64,000 nt of DNA from JACCZX01 sp963791315 (lineage in GTDB: Bacteria; Pseudomonadota; Gammaproteobacteria; Burkholderiales; Burkholderiaceae_F). The stretch spans positions 78,965-142,964 of the forward strand of contig CAWBRQ010000008.1 in assembly GCA_963791315.1 (NCBI GenBank). Reading direction: 5' to 3'. The translations under genes and the position numbers were made by a program. The notes below the pieces were generated by a model. The model did not search any database. It saw only the letters and a list, made by a program, of their open reading frames with translations, and was not told the origin of the DNA. Shown here in pieces: positions 1-10,789 of the stretch; positions within the stretch are counted from its first letter, which is position 1; each line of letters opens with the position of its first letter.

Positions 1-1
1 T

Positions 2-1462
2 GCCGAAGATTATGTGTATGCCTACAAGCGCTACTTCGACCCTCGATGGAAGTCGCCTGCGCTGGCCAGCCTGAGCGAACTCAAAATGCTGGGCATGGCG
101 GCAGTGCGAGATGCCGCCGTGAAAGGCAAGCAGCCATTCGGCTACGACACGACCGTTGAAGGATTGCGCGCGCTCGATCGATACACGGTGCGGTTTGCGT
201 TTGAAGAGCCTCAGCCGCGTTTTATCCAAATCATGGCGACCTCTGATCTGTGGGGCGCGGTGGCGCGTGAGGTCGTCGAGTTCTATGGCGATCAAATTCC
301 GGCACACCCGGTCGGGACCGGGCCGTTTCGCCTTGCAGACTGGCGTCGATCATCAAAGATCGTTCTCGAACGAAATCCGACCTATCGGGACGTTGTGTAC
401 GACGAAGAGCCGAACGCAGGCGATCAGGAGGGACAGGCTCTGCTGCAGAAGTTCAAGGGCCGCAAGCTGCCGATGCTTGATCGAGTTGAAATCACCATCA
501 TCGAAGAGGAGCAACCGCGCTGGCTGTCGTTCCTCAACAAGGAACAGGATCTGATGTATCTGCTGCCGTACGCTTACATGGATATCGCGGCGCCCAACGG
601 CAAACTGGCACCCAACCTGGCACGGCAAGACGTCAAGATGTATCGAACACTTGCCTCCGACATCGGCTTGCTGACGTACTTCAATATGGAAGATCCGGTG
701 GTCGGGGGTTATTCGCCGGAGAAGGTCGCACTGCGTCGAGCGATCGGGCTTGCGATTGACATCGATCAGGAGATTCGATTGTTTTGGCGCGGGCAGGCGG
801 TGCCCGCGCACTCGACCCTCGTCCCCAACACCTCTGGCTACGACCCGGATTTTCGTACGACCGCGGGCAACTACAACCTGCCGCTTGCGCGCGCCCTTCT
901 AGATATGTACGGCTACGTTGATCGCGATGGAGACGGATGGCGCGAGCAACCCGATGGCTCGCCGCTTGTGCTGCAGTGGGCGACGACTCCCGATCAACGT
1001 GCACGCCGGCGCGATGATCTGCGTCGTAAAGACATGAACGCGCTCGGTATTCGCGTGACCTTCGTTCCAGCGAAGTGGCCGGAGAATCTGAAGAACGCAA
1101 GAGCCGGGAAGTTGATGATGTGGAACCTCGGGCGCAGCGCTGCCTCACCCGATGGCCGCCCTGCCCTCGACTCCGGCGCGAGCGCTCATTTTGGCGGTCA
1201 GAATTTGGCGCGGTTCAAGAACGCGGATTTCGACCGTATTTATGAACGCATCAGCGTCATTCCCGACGGACCCGAACGTGAGCAGCTCTTTTTCGAGGCG
1301 AAGCGTCTGATGGCGGCCTATGCACCATATCGATTCCACGTGCACCGAATCCTGACTGATCTGACGCGGCCGTGGCTGAGCGGATTTCGGCGGCCCTCGT
1401 ACTGGCAGACATGGTGGCAATACGTTGATGTCGACGCACCTGCTCAGGCGAACGCTGTCTGA
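2..1462 (+). CDS. Family 5 solute-binding protein, copy 1 (5'-truncated by window edge)
   Basis: Periplasmic solute-binding protein of the peptide/nickel (SBP_bac_5, OppA/DppA-like) ABC transporter class. The frame is open from base 2, so the signal peptide and about 150 residues lie outside the window. The visible part aligns residue for residue with the next gene: ADYVYxxKRxFDPRW, then GAVAREVVexYGDqI, HPVGTGPFRLADW, LERNPTYR, and a C-terminal PYRFHVHRI region. It is the first of four tandem paralogs. No permease or ATPase gene is visible beside them. The ligand cannot be read from the sequence; peptides are the family default. The family assignment is firm, the substrate is not. Confidence 0.85.
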   Translation, partial: AEDYVYAYKRYFDPRWKSPALASLSELKMLGMAAVRDAAVKGKQPFGYDTTVEGLRALDRYTVRFAFEEPQPRFIQIMATSDLWGAVAREVVEFYGDQIPAHPVGTGPFRLADWRRSSKIVLERNPTYRDVVYDEEPNAGDQEGQALLQKFKGRKLPMLDRVEITIIEEEQPRWLSFLNKEQDLMYLLPYAYMDIAAPNGKLAPNLARQDVKMYRTLASDIGLLTYFNMEDPVVGGYSPEKVALRRAIGLAIDIDQEIRLFWRGQAVPAHSTLVPNTSGYDPDFRTTAGNYNLPLARALLDMYGYVDRDGDGWREQPDGSPLVLQWATTPDQRARRRDDLRRKDMNALGIRVTFVPAKWPENLKNARAGKLMMWNLGRSAASPDGRPALDSGASAHFGGQNLARFKNADFDRIYERISVIPDGPEREQLFFEAKRLMAAYAPYRFHVHRILTDLTRPWLSGFRRPSYWQTWWQYVDVDAPAQANAV

Positions 1463-1493
1463 TTGGATCGTCAACGCACAACCTTCAGCAACA

Positions 1494-3335
1494 GTGAGCG
1501 ATCCTGCAAATTCCTCCCGACGCTCAACGCTTAAGGCGCTGGCAGCCGCTGCGGCGGTTTCGAACGTTCCTCTTGCTCAAGCCGACCTATCGAACGGCTC
1601 GCGCGTCAAGGTTCTCCGCTATCCATTTGAGATTGCTGAAACCGGCTTTGACCCGGCGCAGATCATCGATCTGTACTCGCGCGTCGTCACTGCGCATATC
1701 TTCGATAATTTCTACGAATACGATCACCTCGCCCGGCCATTCAAGTTCAGGTTGTGTACGGCCGAGGCGATGCCCGAAGTGTCCGACGATTTTCGCGTCT
1801 GGACCGTTCGCATCAAGCCCGGCATCTACTTTCAGGACGATCCGGCGTTTGGCGGAAAGAAACGCGAGTTGGTCGCGGCCGACTACGTGTACTCGTGGAA
1901 GCGGATCTTCGACCCTCGCTGGAAAGCGGCTTCGCTTGCGACCCTGATCGAACTAAAGATATTGGGATTGACCGAGTTGCGCGAGCACGCACTCAAGAAC
2001 AGGCAGCCGTTTGACTATGACATACAGGTCGAGGGATTACGCGCGCTCAATCGCTACACCGTGCAGTTCAAGTTGGCCGATCCACAGCCACGCCTGATTC
2101 AAACGCTGGCTGCGGGCGATCTGTACGGAGCGGTAGCGCGCGAGGTCGTCGATACCTACGGTGATGCAATTGGCGCGCATCCGGTGGGTACGGGCCCGTT
2201 CAGGCTGGCGGAATGGCGCCGATCGTCCCGAATCATCCTGGAGCGCAATCCAACCTACCGCAAAACGACGTACGACGCACTTCCAAATCCCGACGATGCC
2301 GAGGGTCAGGCACTGCTGCAGAAGTTCAAGGGCCGCACGCTGCCAATGATCGACCGAGTTGAGATTTCAATCATCGAAGAAGTTCAGCCACGCTGGCTCA
2401 CGTTCCTCGACCGGCAGCAGGACTTGATCTATCCGCTGCCGTTCGACTTCGTGAACATCGCGGCGCCGAACGGAAAGCTGGCGCCGTTTCTCGCGAAGCA
2501 GGATGTGCATCTTTATCGGACTTTGAATTCGGACGTGACGCTCACCTACTTCAATATGGAAAACCCAATCGTTGGTGGTTATTCACCCGACAAGGTCGCG
2601 CTGCGCCGCGCGATCAGCCTCGCAATCGACATCGATCAGGAGATTCGCCTCTACTGGCGAGGACAGGCCGTGCCCGCGCAATCGGCGCTGATGCCGAACA
2701 CCGTCGGCTACGACCCCGCTTTCGTCGGAGCCGGCACCAAGTACGATCTAGCGCAGGCGCGCGCGTTGTTAGATCTCTATGGTTACCTTGATCGCAACGG
2801 CGACGGCTGGCGCGAACAGCCCGATGGCTCGCCCTTGGTACTGGACTGGGCCACCACGCCGGACCAGCGTGCGCGCCAGCGCGATGAGCTGCGCCGCAAG
2901 GACATGAACGCGCTCGGCATACGAGTCAACTTCAATCCCGCCAAATGGCCCGAGAACTTTAAGAAGGCACGCGCCGGCAACATGATGATCTGGAGCCTGG
3001 CGTACTCCGCCGACGCGCCCGACGGGCAGCCGTCGTTCGATGGCGGCGCAACGAGTCACAAGGGCGGCCAGAATTTATCTCGCTTCAGCGACAAGAAGTT
3101 CGACAGCATCTACGAACGCATACGAGTGATTCCGGATGGTCCCGAGCGCGAGCAGCTGTTCTTTGAAGGCAAACGACTGCTGGCCGCATACGCACCTTAC
3201 CGTTACCACGTGCATCGAATCTATACGGACCTTGCGTGGCCGTGGCTGCAAGGGTTCCGCCGCCCGCCGTACTGGGTAGCGTGGTGGCAGTACATCGATA
3301 TCGACGCAGAAGCTCAGGCGAAGGCAATTCAGTGA
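1494..3335 (+). CDS. Tat-exported family 5 solute-binding protein, copy 2
   Basis: Intact full-length paralog of copy 1, 613 aa from GTG 1494. That start puts SSRRSTLKALAAAAAV, a twin-arginine signal, at the N-terminus and falls just after the copy 1 stop. TTG 1425 or ATG 1428 are in-frame alternatives but would add a stretch overlapping copy 1. The mature protein starts near KVLRYPFEIAETGFDPAQ and carries all SBP_bac_5 landmarks (DDPAFGGKKRELVAADYVYSW, HPVGTGPFRLAEW, GGYSPDKVALRRAISLA, YGYLDRNGDGWREQPDGSP). The probable role is capture of a peptide-like solute in the periplasm. Tat rather than Sec export suggests folding before export. Copies 1 and 2 are the closest pair. Confidence 0.88.
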   Translation: MSDPANSSRRSTLKALAAAAAVSNVPLAQADLSNGSRVKVLRYPFEIAETGFDPAQIIDLYSRVVTAHIFDNFYEYDHLARPFKFRLCTAEAMPEVSDDFRVWTVRIKPGIYFQDDPAFGGKKRELVAADYVYSWKRIFDPRWKAASLATLIELKILGLTELREHALKNRQPFDYDIQVEGLRALNRYTVQFKLADPQPRLIQTLAAGDLYGAVAREVVDTYGDAIGAHPVGTGPFRLAEWRRSSRIILERNPTYRKTTYDALPNPDDAEGQALLQKFKGRTLPMIDRVEISIIEEVQPRWLTFLDRQQDLIYPLPFDFVNIAAPNGKLAPFLAKQDVHLYRTLNSDVTLTYFNMENPIVGGYSPDKVALRRAISLAIDIDQEIRLYWRGQAVPAQSALMPNTVGYDPAFVGAGTKYDLAQARALLDLYGYLDRNGDGWREQPDGSPLVLDWATTPDQRARQRDELRRKDMNALGIRVNFNPAKWPENFKKARAGNMMIWSLAYSADAPDGQPSFDGGATSHKGGQNLSRFSDKKFDSIYERIRVIPDGPEREQLFFEGKRLLAAYAPYRYHVHRIYTDLAWPWLQGFRRPPYWVAWWQYIDIDAEAQAKAIQ

Positions 3336-5141
3336 GTCGGCGAAATTTTCTGCGGACGACCGGCGCCATCAGCGCTGCTGCGATGCTGCCGCGGGCCGCA
3401 CGATCGCAGACGACTGCGCAGAAGGTCTTTCGCTACGCGTTTCCCAGCGCCGAGACCGGTTTTGATCCAGCGCAGATTAGTGATCTTTATTCGAGGACGG
3501 TCACGTCACACATTTTCGATTCGCTGTATTACTACGACTACCTTGCCCGCCCGGTGCAGATAAAGCCGCTCGTCGCGGCAGCGCTACCCGAGATCTCGTC
3601 CGATTTCCGCACCTTCACGTTTCCGATCCGGCGCGGGATTTTCTTTCAGGACGATCCCGCATTCAAAGGCACTCGGCGCGAGCTGATCGCGCAGGATTTT
3701 GTGTATTCGCTGAAGCGCTTTTTTGATCCGCGCTGGAAAAGCCCGATCGTCGCGGGGCTCGAGGAATACAAAATCCTTGGCCTGAACGAGCTCAGGCAGC
3801 GCTCGCTCAAGGAAAAGACCGCCTTTCCGTACGATGTTGAAGTGGAAGGCTTGCGTGCACTCGACCGCTACACATTGCAAATTCGTCTGGCGGAGACCGC
3901 GCCGACACTTCGTCGAAACGTTCGCCGATCCCGGTCTACAGGGTGCCGTCGCGCGCGAAGTCGTCGAGATGTATGGCGACCAGATCATGGCGCATCCGGT
4001 CGGAACCGGTCCGTTCAAGCTCGTCGACTGGCGACGTTCTTCACGCATCGTCCTGGAGCGCAACGCGAATTACCGTGAAGAAATTTTCAACGGCGAAGGC
4101 GCCGTTGGGGAAACCGGTGAAGTGGCTAACGCGCTCAAAGGGAAGCGACTACCACTGGTCGATCGTGTCGAGGTGTACATCATTGACGAGCCGCAACCTC
4201 GGTGGCTCGCGTTCTTGAACGCCGAGCACGACATGATCGAGAGGCTGCCGGCAACCTTCGTCAATATCGCTGCGCCCGGCGGCAAGTTGGCACCAAGCCT
4301 GAAAAAGCGCGGCGTGACAATGTCGCGCGTTCTCGGCGCCGACGTGACGTACACCGTGTTCAATATGAAGGATCCGGTGGTAGGCGGATACACGCCCGAC
4401 CGGGTGGCGCTGCGGCGCGCGCTCTCGCTCGCCACCAACATCCAAGAGGAAATACGCATTCCGCGCCGGGGACAGGCGATTCAGGCACAGGCGCCGCTCA
4501 ATCCGCACACGTACGGCTACGACCCGACGCTGGTAACCGAGATCGGCGCCTACAACTTACCTCGCGCAAAGGCGCTGCTCGACATGTACGGCTACGTTGA
4601 TCGCGACGGCGACGGCTGGCGCGAGCAACCCGACGGCGCTCCTCTTGTTATCCAGCACATGACTCAACCCGATGAGGCATTGCGGCCGCTGGACGAGATT
4701 CTGAAGCGCAACTTTGACAAGCTAGGTGTCAAATTCGACATGCGATACGGTAAGTGGCCCGAGCAGCTAAAGTCAGCGCGCGCAGCGAAGTTCATGACGT
4801 GGGGGTTGGGTTCGTCGGCCAACGGCTTCGATAGCCGACCAGCTCTGCAACGTGGCTATGGCCCAGCGGCGGGAGGTCAGAACTTGTCGCACTTTGACCA
4901 TCCCGAGTTCAATCGTATCTACGACCGCATGCGAGTGACTGCGAATGGTCCCGAACGGCTAGCTTTGATACGCGACGCCATTCGCATCTGGGCCGCATAC
5001 GTTCCGTACAAAGTTCATTGCCATCGCATTTTTACGGACATGTCACATCCGTGGTGCTTCAACTATGTCCGGCAGCCGTTCACAAACCGCTTCTGGCAAT
5101 ACGTCGACATTGACGCAAACGCCCAAGCCGGGCAAGCCTGA
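3332..5141 (+). pseudogene. Tat-exported family 5 solute-binding protein, copy 3 (one frame break)
   Basis: Starts at GTG 3332, overlapping the copy 2 TGA (GTGA), with a clean Tat signal MSRRNFLRTTGAISAAAML. Reading is open through ALDRYTLQIRLAETAP near 3900. There the frame changes and the remainder (FVETFADPGLQGAVAREVVEMYGDQIMAHPVGTGPFKL onward) continues in another frame to 5141. Joining the two frames gives a normal paralog of about 600 residues. The break lies in the GC-rich stretch around 3895-3908 and fits a one- or two-base change. Either a recent pseudogene or a consensus error. No stop codon or other decay is visible apart from the shift. Confidence 0.8.
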
Positions 5142-5162
5142 AGTGCGGCAAGGCTCAGTCTG

Positions 5163-6973
5163 ATGCGCCGGCGCCAGTTTTTAGCCGCCAGTGCGGCCGG
5201 CACGCTCGTGGCAAGCGCCTCGCCCACGCTGCACAGTCCGCGGTCAAAACACTGCGCGTCTGCTTCGCAACTCCCGAAACCGGCTTTGATCCGGCACAGA
5301 CGCAGGACTACTACTCGAACACGATCATCAGTCACCTTTTCGACGCGCCGTTGCGCTATGACTTTCTGGCACGCCCCACCCGGCTGGTTCCAAACACGGC
5401 GGCTTCGATGCCGGAGGTTTCAGATGACTTTCGAACTTTCACGGTTCGCCTAACGCCAGGGATAGTTTTCCACGACGATCCCGCCTTTGGCGGCAAGCGG
5501 CGCGAATTGATCGCGGCCGACTACGTCTACTCGATCAAGCGCGTATTTGATCCTCGTTGGAAAAGCCAGGTGCTGTTCGTTCTGGAACCCGCAAGAATCC
5601 TTGGCATCGACCGCTTGCGACAGCGCGCCATAAAGGACAAGCGCCCGTTCGATTACGCACAGGAGATCGACGGACTGCGCGTGCTCGACCGGTATACGTT
5701 TCAGATCAGGCTGGAGCAGCCGAATCCGCGCTTCGTTTACACGTTGGCGCTCGCCAATCCGCTGGGTGCGGTGGCGCGTGAAGTCGTCGAGACCTATGGC
5801 GATCAGATCATGGCGCATCCGGTTGGCACCGGGCCTTTCCGGCTTGCGCAATGGACAAGAACGTCGCGCATCGTGCTCGAGCGCAATCCGACTTACCGCG
5901 AAGAGATTTACGACTTTGAACGGCCGTCGAACGCACCTCACCTCACGCGCCGAGGTGGAGCGACTGCGCGGCCGGCGCATTCCGTTGGTGGATCGGGTCG
6001 AAGTGACCATCATCCAGGAGGCGCAGCCACGTCTGCTGTCGTTCGAGCAAGGTGCGCTCGATCATCTGCTGGTTCCGACGGAGTACGGAAGCCTGGTCGC
6101 GCCGAACGGAAAGCTCGCTCCGAATCTCGCGCGGCGTGGCGTAAGACTTGAACTGACGCCGCTCGCCGACCTAGCGATGAGTTCCTTCAACATGGATGAT
6201 CCCGTGGTAGGCGGATACTACGCCGGAAAAGGTCGCATTGCGACGCGCGATCAGCCTCGCCTTTGACAACGAGGATTACATCCGACAGATCTACAAGACG
6301 AAACGGAGTCGCTGCACAGTCGCCGATCGTGCCGGGCACGTTTGGTTACGACGCCCACTGGCGCACCGGCATGTCCGAGTACGACCCGGCGAAGGCGAAG
6401 GCGCTGCTGGATACCTACGGCTATGTCGATCGCAGACGGCGACGGCTGGCGCGAGCAGCCGGACGGATCACCCTTGGTCCTCGAAAAAGCGGCGTCGCCG
6501 ACGGAGGTCGAACGTCGGCAAAGCGAGCAATGGCGGCGCTACATGTCGGCCATCGGCTTGAAGATCAGTTCAAGGTCGCGCAGTGGCCCGAGCTGGTCAA
6601 ACAGTCGCTCGCAGGGACGTTGATGATCTGGAACTTCGCCTGGCAGGGACAAGAACCCGACAGCGATCTGTTCTTCAGCCTGGCTTACGGCCCGAACAAA
6701 GGGTCGGCCAACGACGCGCGATTCGCACTGAAGGCGTATGACAGACTTTACGAGCGGCAGCGCGTGCTACCGGATGGCCCGGAGCGGCTGACCGCTATGC
6801 AGGAGGCGACTCGGTTGTTGCTCGCCTACGTGCCGTACAAGTTCCATCTGCATCGCATTCAGCAGGATCTCGCACAACCGTGGCTGATCGGTTACCGGCG
6901 CCACCCGTTTACGACACGCACGTGGGCGTATCTCGATATCGACGACGATGCGCGCGAGCGCTCAGCGCATTGA
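5163..6973 (+). pseudogene. Family 5 solute-binding protein, copy 4 (multiple frame breaks)
   Basis: Begins with ATG 5163 and a Tat-type start MRRRQFLAASAAGTL. The family landmarks then appear in order but in changing frames: VKTLRVCFATPETGFDPAQ, DDPAFGGKRRELIAADYVYSI, HPVGTGPFRLAQW, VDRVEVTIIQEAQPRLLSF, VALRRAISLAFD, SPIVPGTFGYD, DGDGWREQPDGSPLVLE, FKVAQWPELVK. I place breaks near 5230, 5935, 6222, 6300, 6435 and 6565, each a single-base gain or loss. Amino-acid conservation on both sides of every break is good, so the lesions are recent or artefactual. Copy 4 is the most divergent of the four and the most broken. Confidence 0.78.
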
Positions 6974-6975
6974 CC

Positions 6976-7950
6976 ATGCTCGGCCGAATTCTCCGAATTT
7001 CGTCTTTGCTGACCATCGCCCTCGCAACGGTGCTAACGGTTTGGTTCATCGATCTGGGACTTTCGCCCTGGATCGCTATCGCGGCCGGCTTGCTGCTCCC
7101 ATTTGTCATCCACGCCTTGCCGCTCGGCATCGAATTCATCACTGGCGCATTGATTGACAGGCGCCCGATCGCGCGGCTCAATCTGGTCGACGCGGTGCGG
7201 CTTTGGTTAATGGAATCATGGCGATCGTTCGTTGTGTTCAACATCGATCAACCGTGGCGCGCAAATTTTGCGGAGCGTCCGATCGTCAACGATGCTGCGC
7301 GGCCGGCTGTGTTGCTTGTTCACGGCTACATGTGCAACCGCGCTTCTTGGCGGCATTGGGTTCTCGACGGACTGCCCAGCGCCTGGAATGTCGCCACGGT
7401 CAATCTGGAGCCAGTCTATGCGCCGGTTGAGGACCACGCAGAATCGTTGCACGCAGCAGTTCAAAAGTTACTCGCAGACAGCGGTGCCGAGCGCGTCACC
7501 CTTGTTTGTCACAGTATGGGTGGCCTCGTTGCTCGCGCCTATCTGCGCGCCATCGGACACGATTTGGTCGCGCGCGTCGTCACGATCGACACTCCGCATC
7601 ACGGCACCGTATTTGCACGTTATGCCCACGGCGCCAACAGTCGGCAGATGCGCCCAGCGTGCGACTACGTGCGTGGCCTGGCCGAGAAGGATGAACCGGT
7701 CGAGTTCATCTGCTTTGCGAGCCAGCACGACAACCTGGTCGTGCCGCGCGATTCGCAAGTGCTTGCGTGCGCCGAGGCGATTTGGTTCGAAAAAATCGGG
7801 CACTTGGCGATGATGGCCAGCGATGAAGTGCTGGCAAGTCTGATCGACGTGGTGGCGCGGCCGCTCAAGCAAGGCTTCAGCCGGTGGCGCGCAAATGCGC
7901 CGCAATCGATCGCCGACAAGGACGCCGGACTGTCGCCTGCGCGGCCATGA
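6976..7950 (+). CDS. Membrane-anchored alpha/beta hydrolase (triacylglycerol lipase-like)
   Basis: 324 aa from ATG 6976, three bases after the last solute-binding gene. Two hydrophobic segments (about residues 8-27 and 30-58) precede an alpha/beta-hydrolase domain. Visible elements are LLVHGYMCNRASW (oxyanion HG at 116-117), the nucleophile elbow CHSMGG with Ser180, IDTPHHGT, an Asp in ASQHDNLV and a His in KIGHLAMM, together a plausible Ser-Asp-His triad. This pattern matches bacterial lipases that cleave triacylglycerols or similar esters. The substrate is inferred only. Faces a fatty acyl-CoA reductase tail to tail, which fits a lipid context. Confidence 0.75.
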   Translation: MLGRILRISSLLTIALATVLTVWFIDLGLSPWIAIAAGLLLPFVIHALPLGIEFITGALIDRRPIARLNLVDAVRLWLMESWRSFVVFNIDQPWRANFAERPIVNDAARPAVLLVHGYMCNRASWRHWVLDGLPSAWNVATVNLEPVYAPVEDHAESLHAAVQKLLADSGAERVTLVCHSMGGLVARAYLRAIGHDLVARVVTIDTPHHGTVFARYAHGANSRQMRPACDYVRGLAEKDEPVEFICFASQHDNLVVPRDSQVLACAEAIWFEKIGHLAMMASDEVLASLIDVVARPLKQGFSRWRANAPQSIADKDAGLSPARP

Positions 7951-7963
7951 CGGGACACACGTT

Positions 7964-9983
7964 CTAGAAGTGAATTCCACGCATCAGATTGGCATAAGCA
8001 ATCTGATCGGCGGTCGCCTTCGTCTTCTCGCCTTCCTTCGCTCCCTTTGAAGCATCCGAATCCGGAAACATTCGGAAAGTTGTGTTCATCACGATCTGCG
8101 CGACTCGCGGCGCCAGCGTGTGCAGCACTTGGCCAAAAACGCCAAGGCGCGTGGCAATGCGCACCGGCTTGTAGACGATCGCCTGCACGATCAGGTCTGC
8201 GGCTTCTTCCGGCGATAAGGTCGGAACGTTTTGATAGATCTTCGTCGGCGCGATCATCGGCGTGCGCACCAGCGGCATATTGATCGTGGTGAACGTGACG
8301 CCGACGTCGAGATACTCGGACGCCGCGCAGCGTGTCCACGCATCGAGCGCCGCCTTCGACGCGACGTACGCCGAAAAGCGCGGCGCGTTCGTCAGCACAC
8401 CGATCGACGAGATGTTGACCACGTGACCCTTTCGCTTGGCCGCCATGCTGGGCAGCAACCCCATCGTCGTGCGCAGGCAACCGAAATAATTCAATTGCAT
8501 CGTGCGCTCGAAGTCGTGAAAGCGCTCCTTGCTTGACTCGATGCCGCGCCGGATCGAGCGGCCGGCGTTGTTGATCAGCACATCCACGCCGCCATAGTTT
8601 TCGATCAGCCACGCGACCATCGTGTCGCAGCTCTCGAGGCTGGCGAGATCGGCTGAGAACGTGACGACTTTGCCGCCTCGAGTTGCGTCACCGTCCTTTG
8701 CTTTTAGCGCAGCGTCGATTTCCTTCTTCGCAGCATCGAGCTTCTCCTGCTCGCGCCCAACAATCACTGTGATCGCGCCGGCCTTCGCGAGCTTGTGCGC
8801 AGCCGCCAGTCCGATGCCCGATGAGCCGCCGGTGACCAACACCACCTTCCCCTGCACCTGACCCTTCAATGTGCGATCGATGAATAAATCGGGATCGAGG
8901 TGCCGCTCCCAGTAGTCCCACAGCCGATACGCGTAGTCCTCAAGCCGCGGAACCGCGATTCCGCTGCCCTTAAGCGCGGCTGTTGCCTCGCGCGCATCGA
9001 AACGTGTCGGATAGTTGACAAACGTGATGATGTTGTCAGGCAGGCCGAGGTCTTTCATCACCGCATTGCGAATGCGGCGAACCGGCGTCAGCGCAAGCAA
9101 GCCTTTCTTGACGCTGCTCGGGACGAACCCGAGCAACGCCGCATTGACGCGCAGCGAAAACTTCGGCGCGTGCGCAGCACGGGCGAAAATGTTCAGGACG
9201 TCACCGACGCGGTACGGTGTTGGATCGACGAGGTGGAATGCTTTGCCGTCGCACCCCTTCTTGTGCGCAATATGGTCGATCGCGTCGACCACGAAATCAA
9301 CTGGCACGATGTTGATCCGGCCGCCCTCCAGACCCACCATCGGCATCCATGGTGGCAGCAGTTCGCGCATCCGCTGGATCAGCTTGAAGAAGTAGTACGG
9401 GCCGTCGATCTTGTCCATCTCGCCGGTCTGGCTGTCGCCGACGACCAGCGCCGGCCGATACACGCGCCACGGCATGCGCGTCTCGGTCCGTGCGATCTTC
9501 TCGGACTCGTGTTTGGTCGCGAAATAGGGATGGTCGAGACCTTGAGCTTCCTCGAACATGTCTTCGCGGAACACCCCTTCGTACATGCCGGCAGCGGCGA
9601 TCGATGACACGTGCTGAAAAATACCGGCCTTGATTTCATTCGCCAGCGCGACCGCGTTCTTCGTGCCGTCGATGTTGATTGCGATCTGCGTCTCGGCGTC
9701 GGCTTTCAGGTCGTACACCGCGGCCAGGTGAAAAAAGTGTTCGACCTTGCCGGTGAGCTTCTTTAGGTCAGCCTTCGACAGTCCAAGCAGCGGCTTGACC
9801 AGATCACCGACTATCGGCACTGCGTGCGCGTCGTCGGTGCCCCAGTAATCGAGCAACTCCGGCACCTTGTCGCGGCTTTCCTGTCGGATCAGGAAGTAGA
9901 CGACGGCGGCTGCGGCGCGCGAGCAGTTTCTTGACAAGGCGCTTGCCGATAAAACCAGTCGCGCCGGTGACGAAGTAAGTCAT
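7964..9983 (-). CDS. Alcohol-forming fatty acyl-CoA reductase (one frame break near the N-terminus)
   Basis: Two Rossmann modules in one chain of about 672 aa. The first is an extended-SDR/NAD_binding_4 reductase domain (MTYFVTGATGFIGKRLV, HVSSIAAAG, YxxxK as YFATKHESEK, then GGRINIVPVDFVVDAIDHIA). The second is a classical SDR (VTGGSSGIGLAAA, NNAGRSIRRG, YVASKAAL, FTTINMPLVRTPMIAPT). The architecture and many identical stretches match the Marinobacter FAR, which reduces fatty acyl-CoA to fatty alcohol with NADPH for wax esters. The true start is ATG 9983, preceded by GGGAGA. The N-terminal 20-odd codons are out of frame with the rest, so there is a single-base break near 9918-9925. Confidence 0.85.
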
Positions 9984-10123
9984 CGGGTGTCTCCCAAAGC
10001 TGTTTGTTCTCGATCGCGAGGCAGTTTAGCGCCGCACTAGAGGCGCGGTTCTATACCGATTGTTGTTCTTAAGTGCACCACGCTTCTACACTCGCGCACG
10101 ATTTTCACAATCATGGAGCAGCA

Positions 10124-10630
10124 ATGGTCAAGAAACTGAAAGCAATGGCAAATAAGTCACGCGGAGACAGCCAACTCGCCGGCGCGGTCAAGGAATCTGC
10201 CCACGAGATCTGGCTCGCAGGCCTCGGCGCGTTTGCCAAGACTCAGGAAGAAGGCCAGAAGGTATTCAAGGCGCTGGTGCGCGAAGGCAGCTCAATGCAG
10301 CAACGCACGATGAAAGCCACCGAAGAGAAAGTGAGCGACGTGACAGGCCGCATGAACGACGTGACGAGCAAAGTCTCTCAGGTTGCCGCCGGGCTGCAAA
10401 AGCAAGCAACGGGCACGTGGGACAAGCTCGAAGGCGTATTTGAAGCGCGCGTCCAGCGCGCTCTAAGCCGCCTCAGCGTGCCGACCAATCGCGAAATCAA
10501 CGCACTCGCCAAGCGAGTCGAAGAATTGAGCAGAAACGTGGCATCGGCAACGAAGGCCCAGCCCGCGCGCAAAGCTTCGGTGAAGCGAGCGAAGACGGCG
10601 AAGAAGGCAACAAAAAGGGCGGCAGCCTAG
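10124..10630 (+). CDS. Phasin family protein, polyhydroxyalkanoate granule-associated (PhaF/PhaI-like)
   Basis: 168 aa from ATG 10124, with GGAGCA as ribosome site. The N-terminal part has SAHEIWLAGLGAFAKTQEEG, typical of the phasin (PhaI/PhaF) family. It is followed by an amphipathic helical region (residues about 50-110) and a leucine-heptad segment REINALAKRVEELSRNV. The tail is rich in Lys, Ala and Arg (KASVKRAKTAKKATKRAAA), as in PhaF proteins, whose histone-like tail binds DNA. Expected role: coating PHA granules and helping to distribute them. The neighbouring TetR regulator may control it; that is inference from adjacency. Confidence 0.85.
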   Translation: MVKKLKAMANKSRGDSQLAGAVKESAHEIWLAGLGAFAKTQEEGQKVFKALVREGSSMQQRTMKATEEKVSDVTGRMNDVTSKVSQVAAGLQKQATGTWDKLEGVFEARVQRALSRLSVPTNREINALAKRVEELSRNVASATKAQPARKASVKRAKTAKKATKRAAA

Positions 10631-10789
10631 TAACTGTTTTTAATCGACCGCGGCGCGCCAGCGTTTGGCGTAGCCGCTGCCCGATCCGTCTGACGCTTCG
10701 AGCCAACCCCTGCGGTAACCCCAAACCGGGAGAAACAGCTATAAGCTGGTTGCTGCGGCACGCCTACGCGCCCGCGCTATTCTTTAAGG

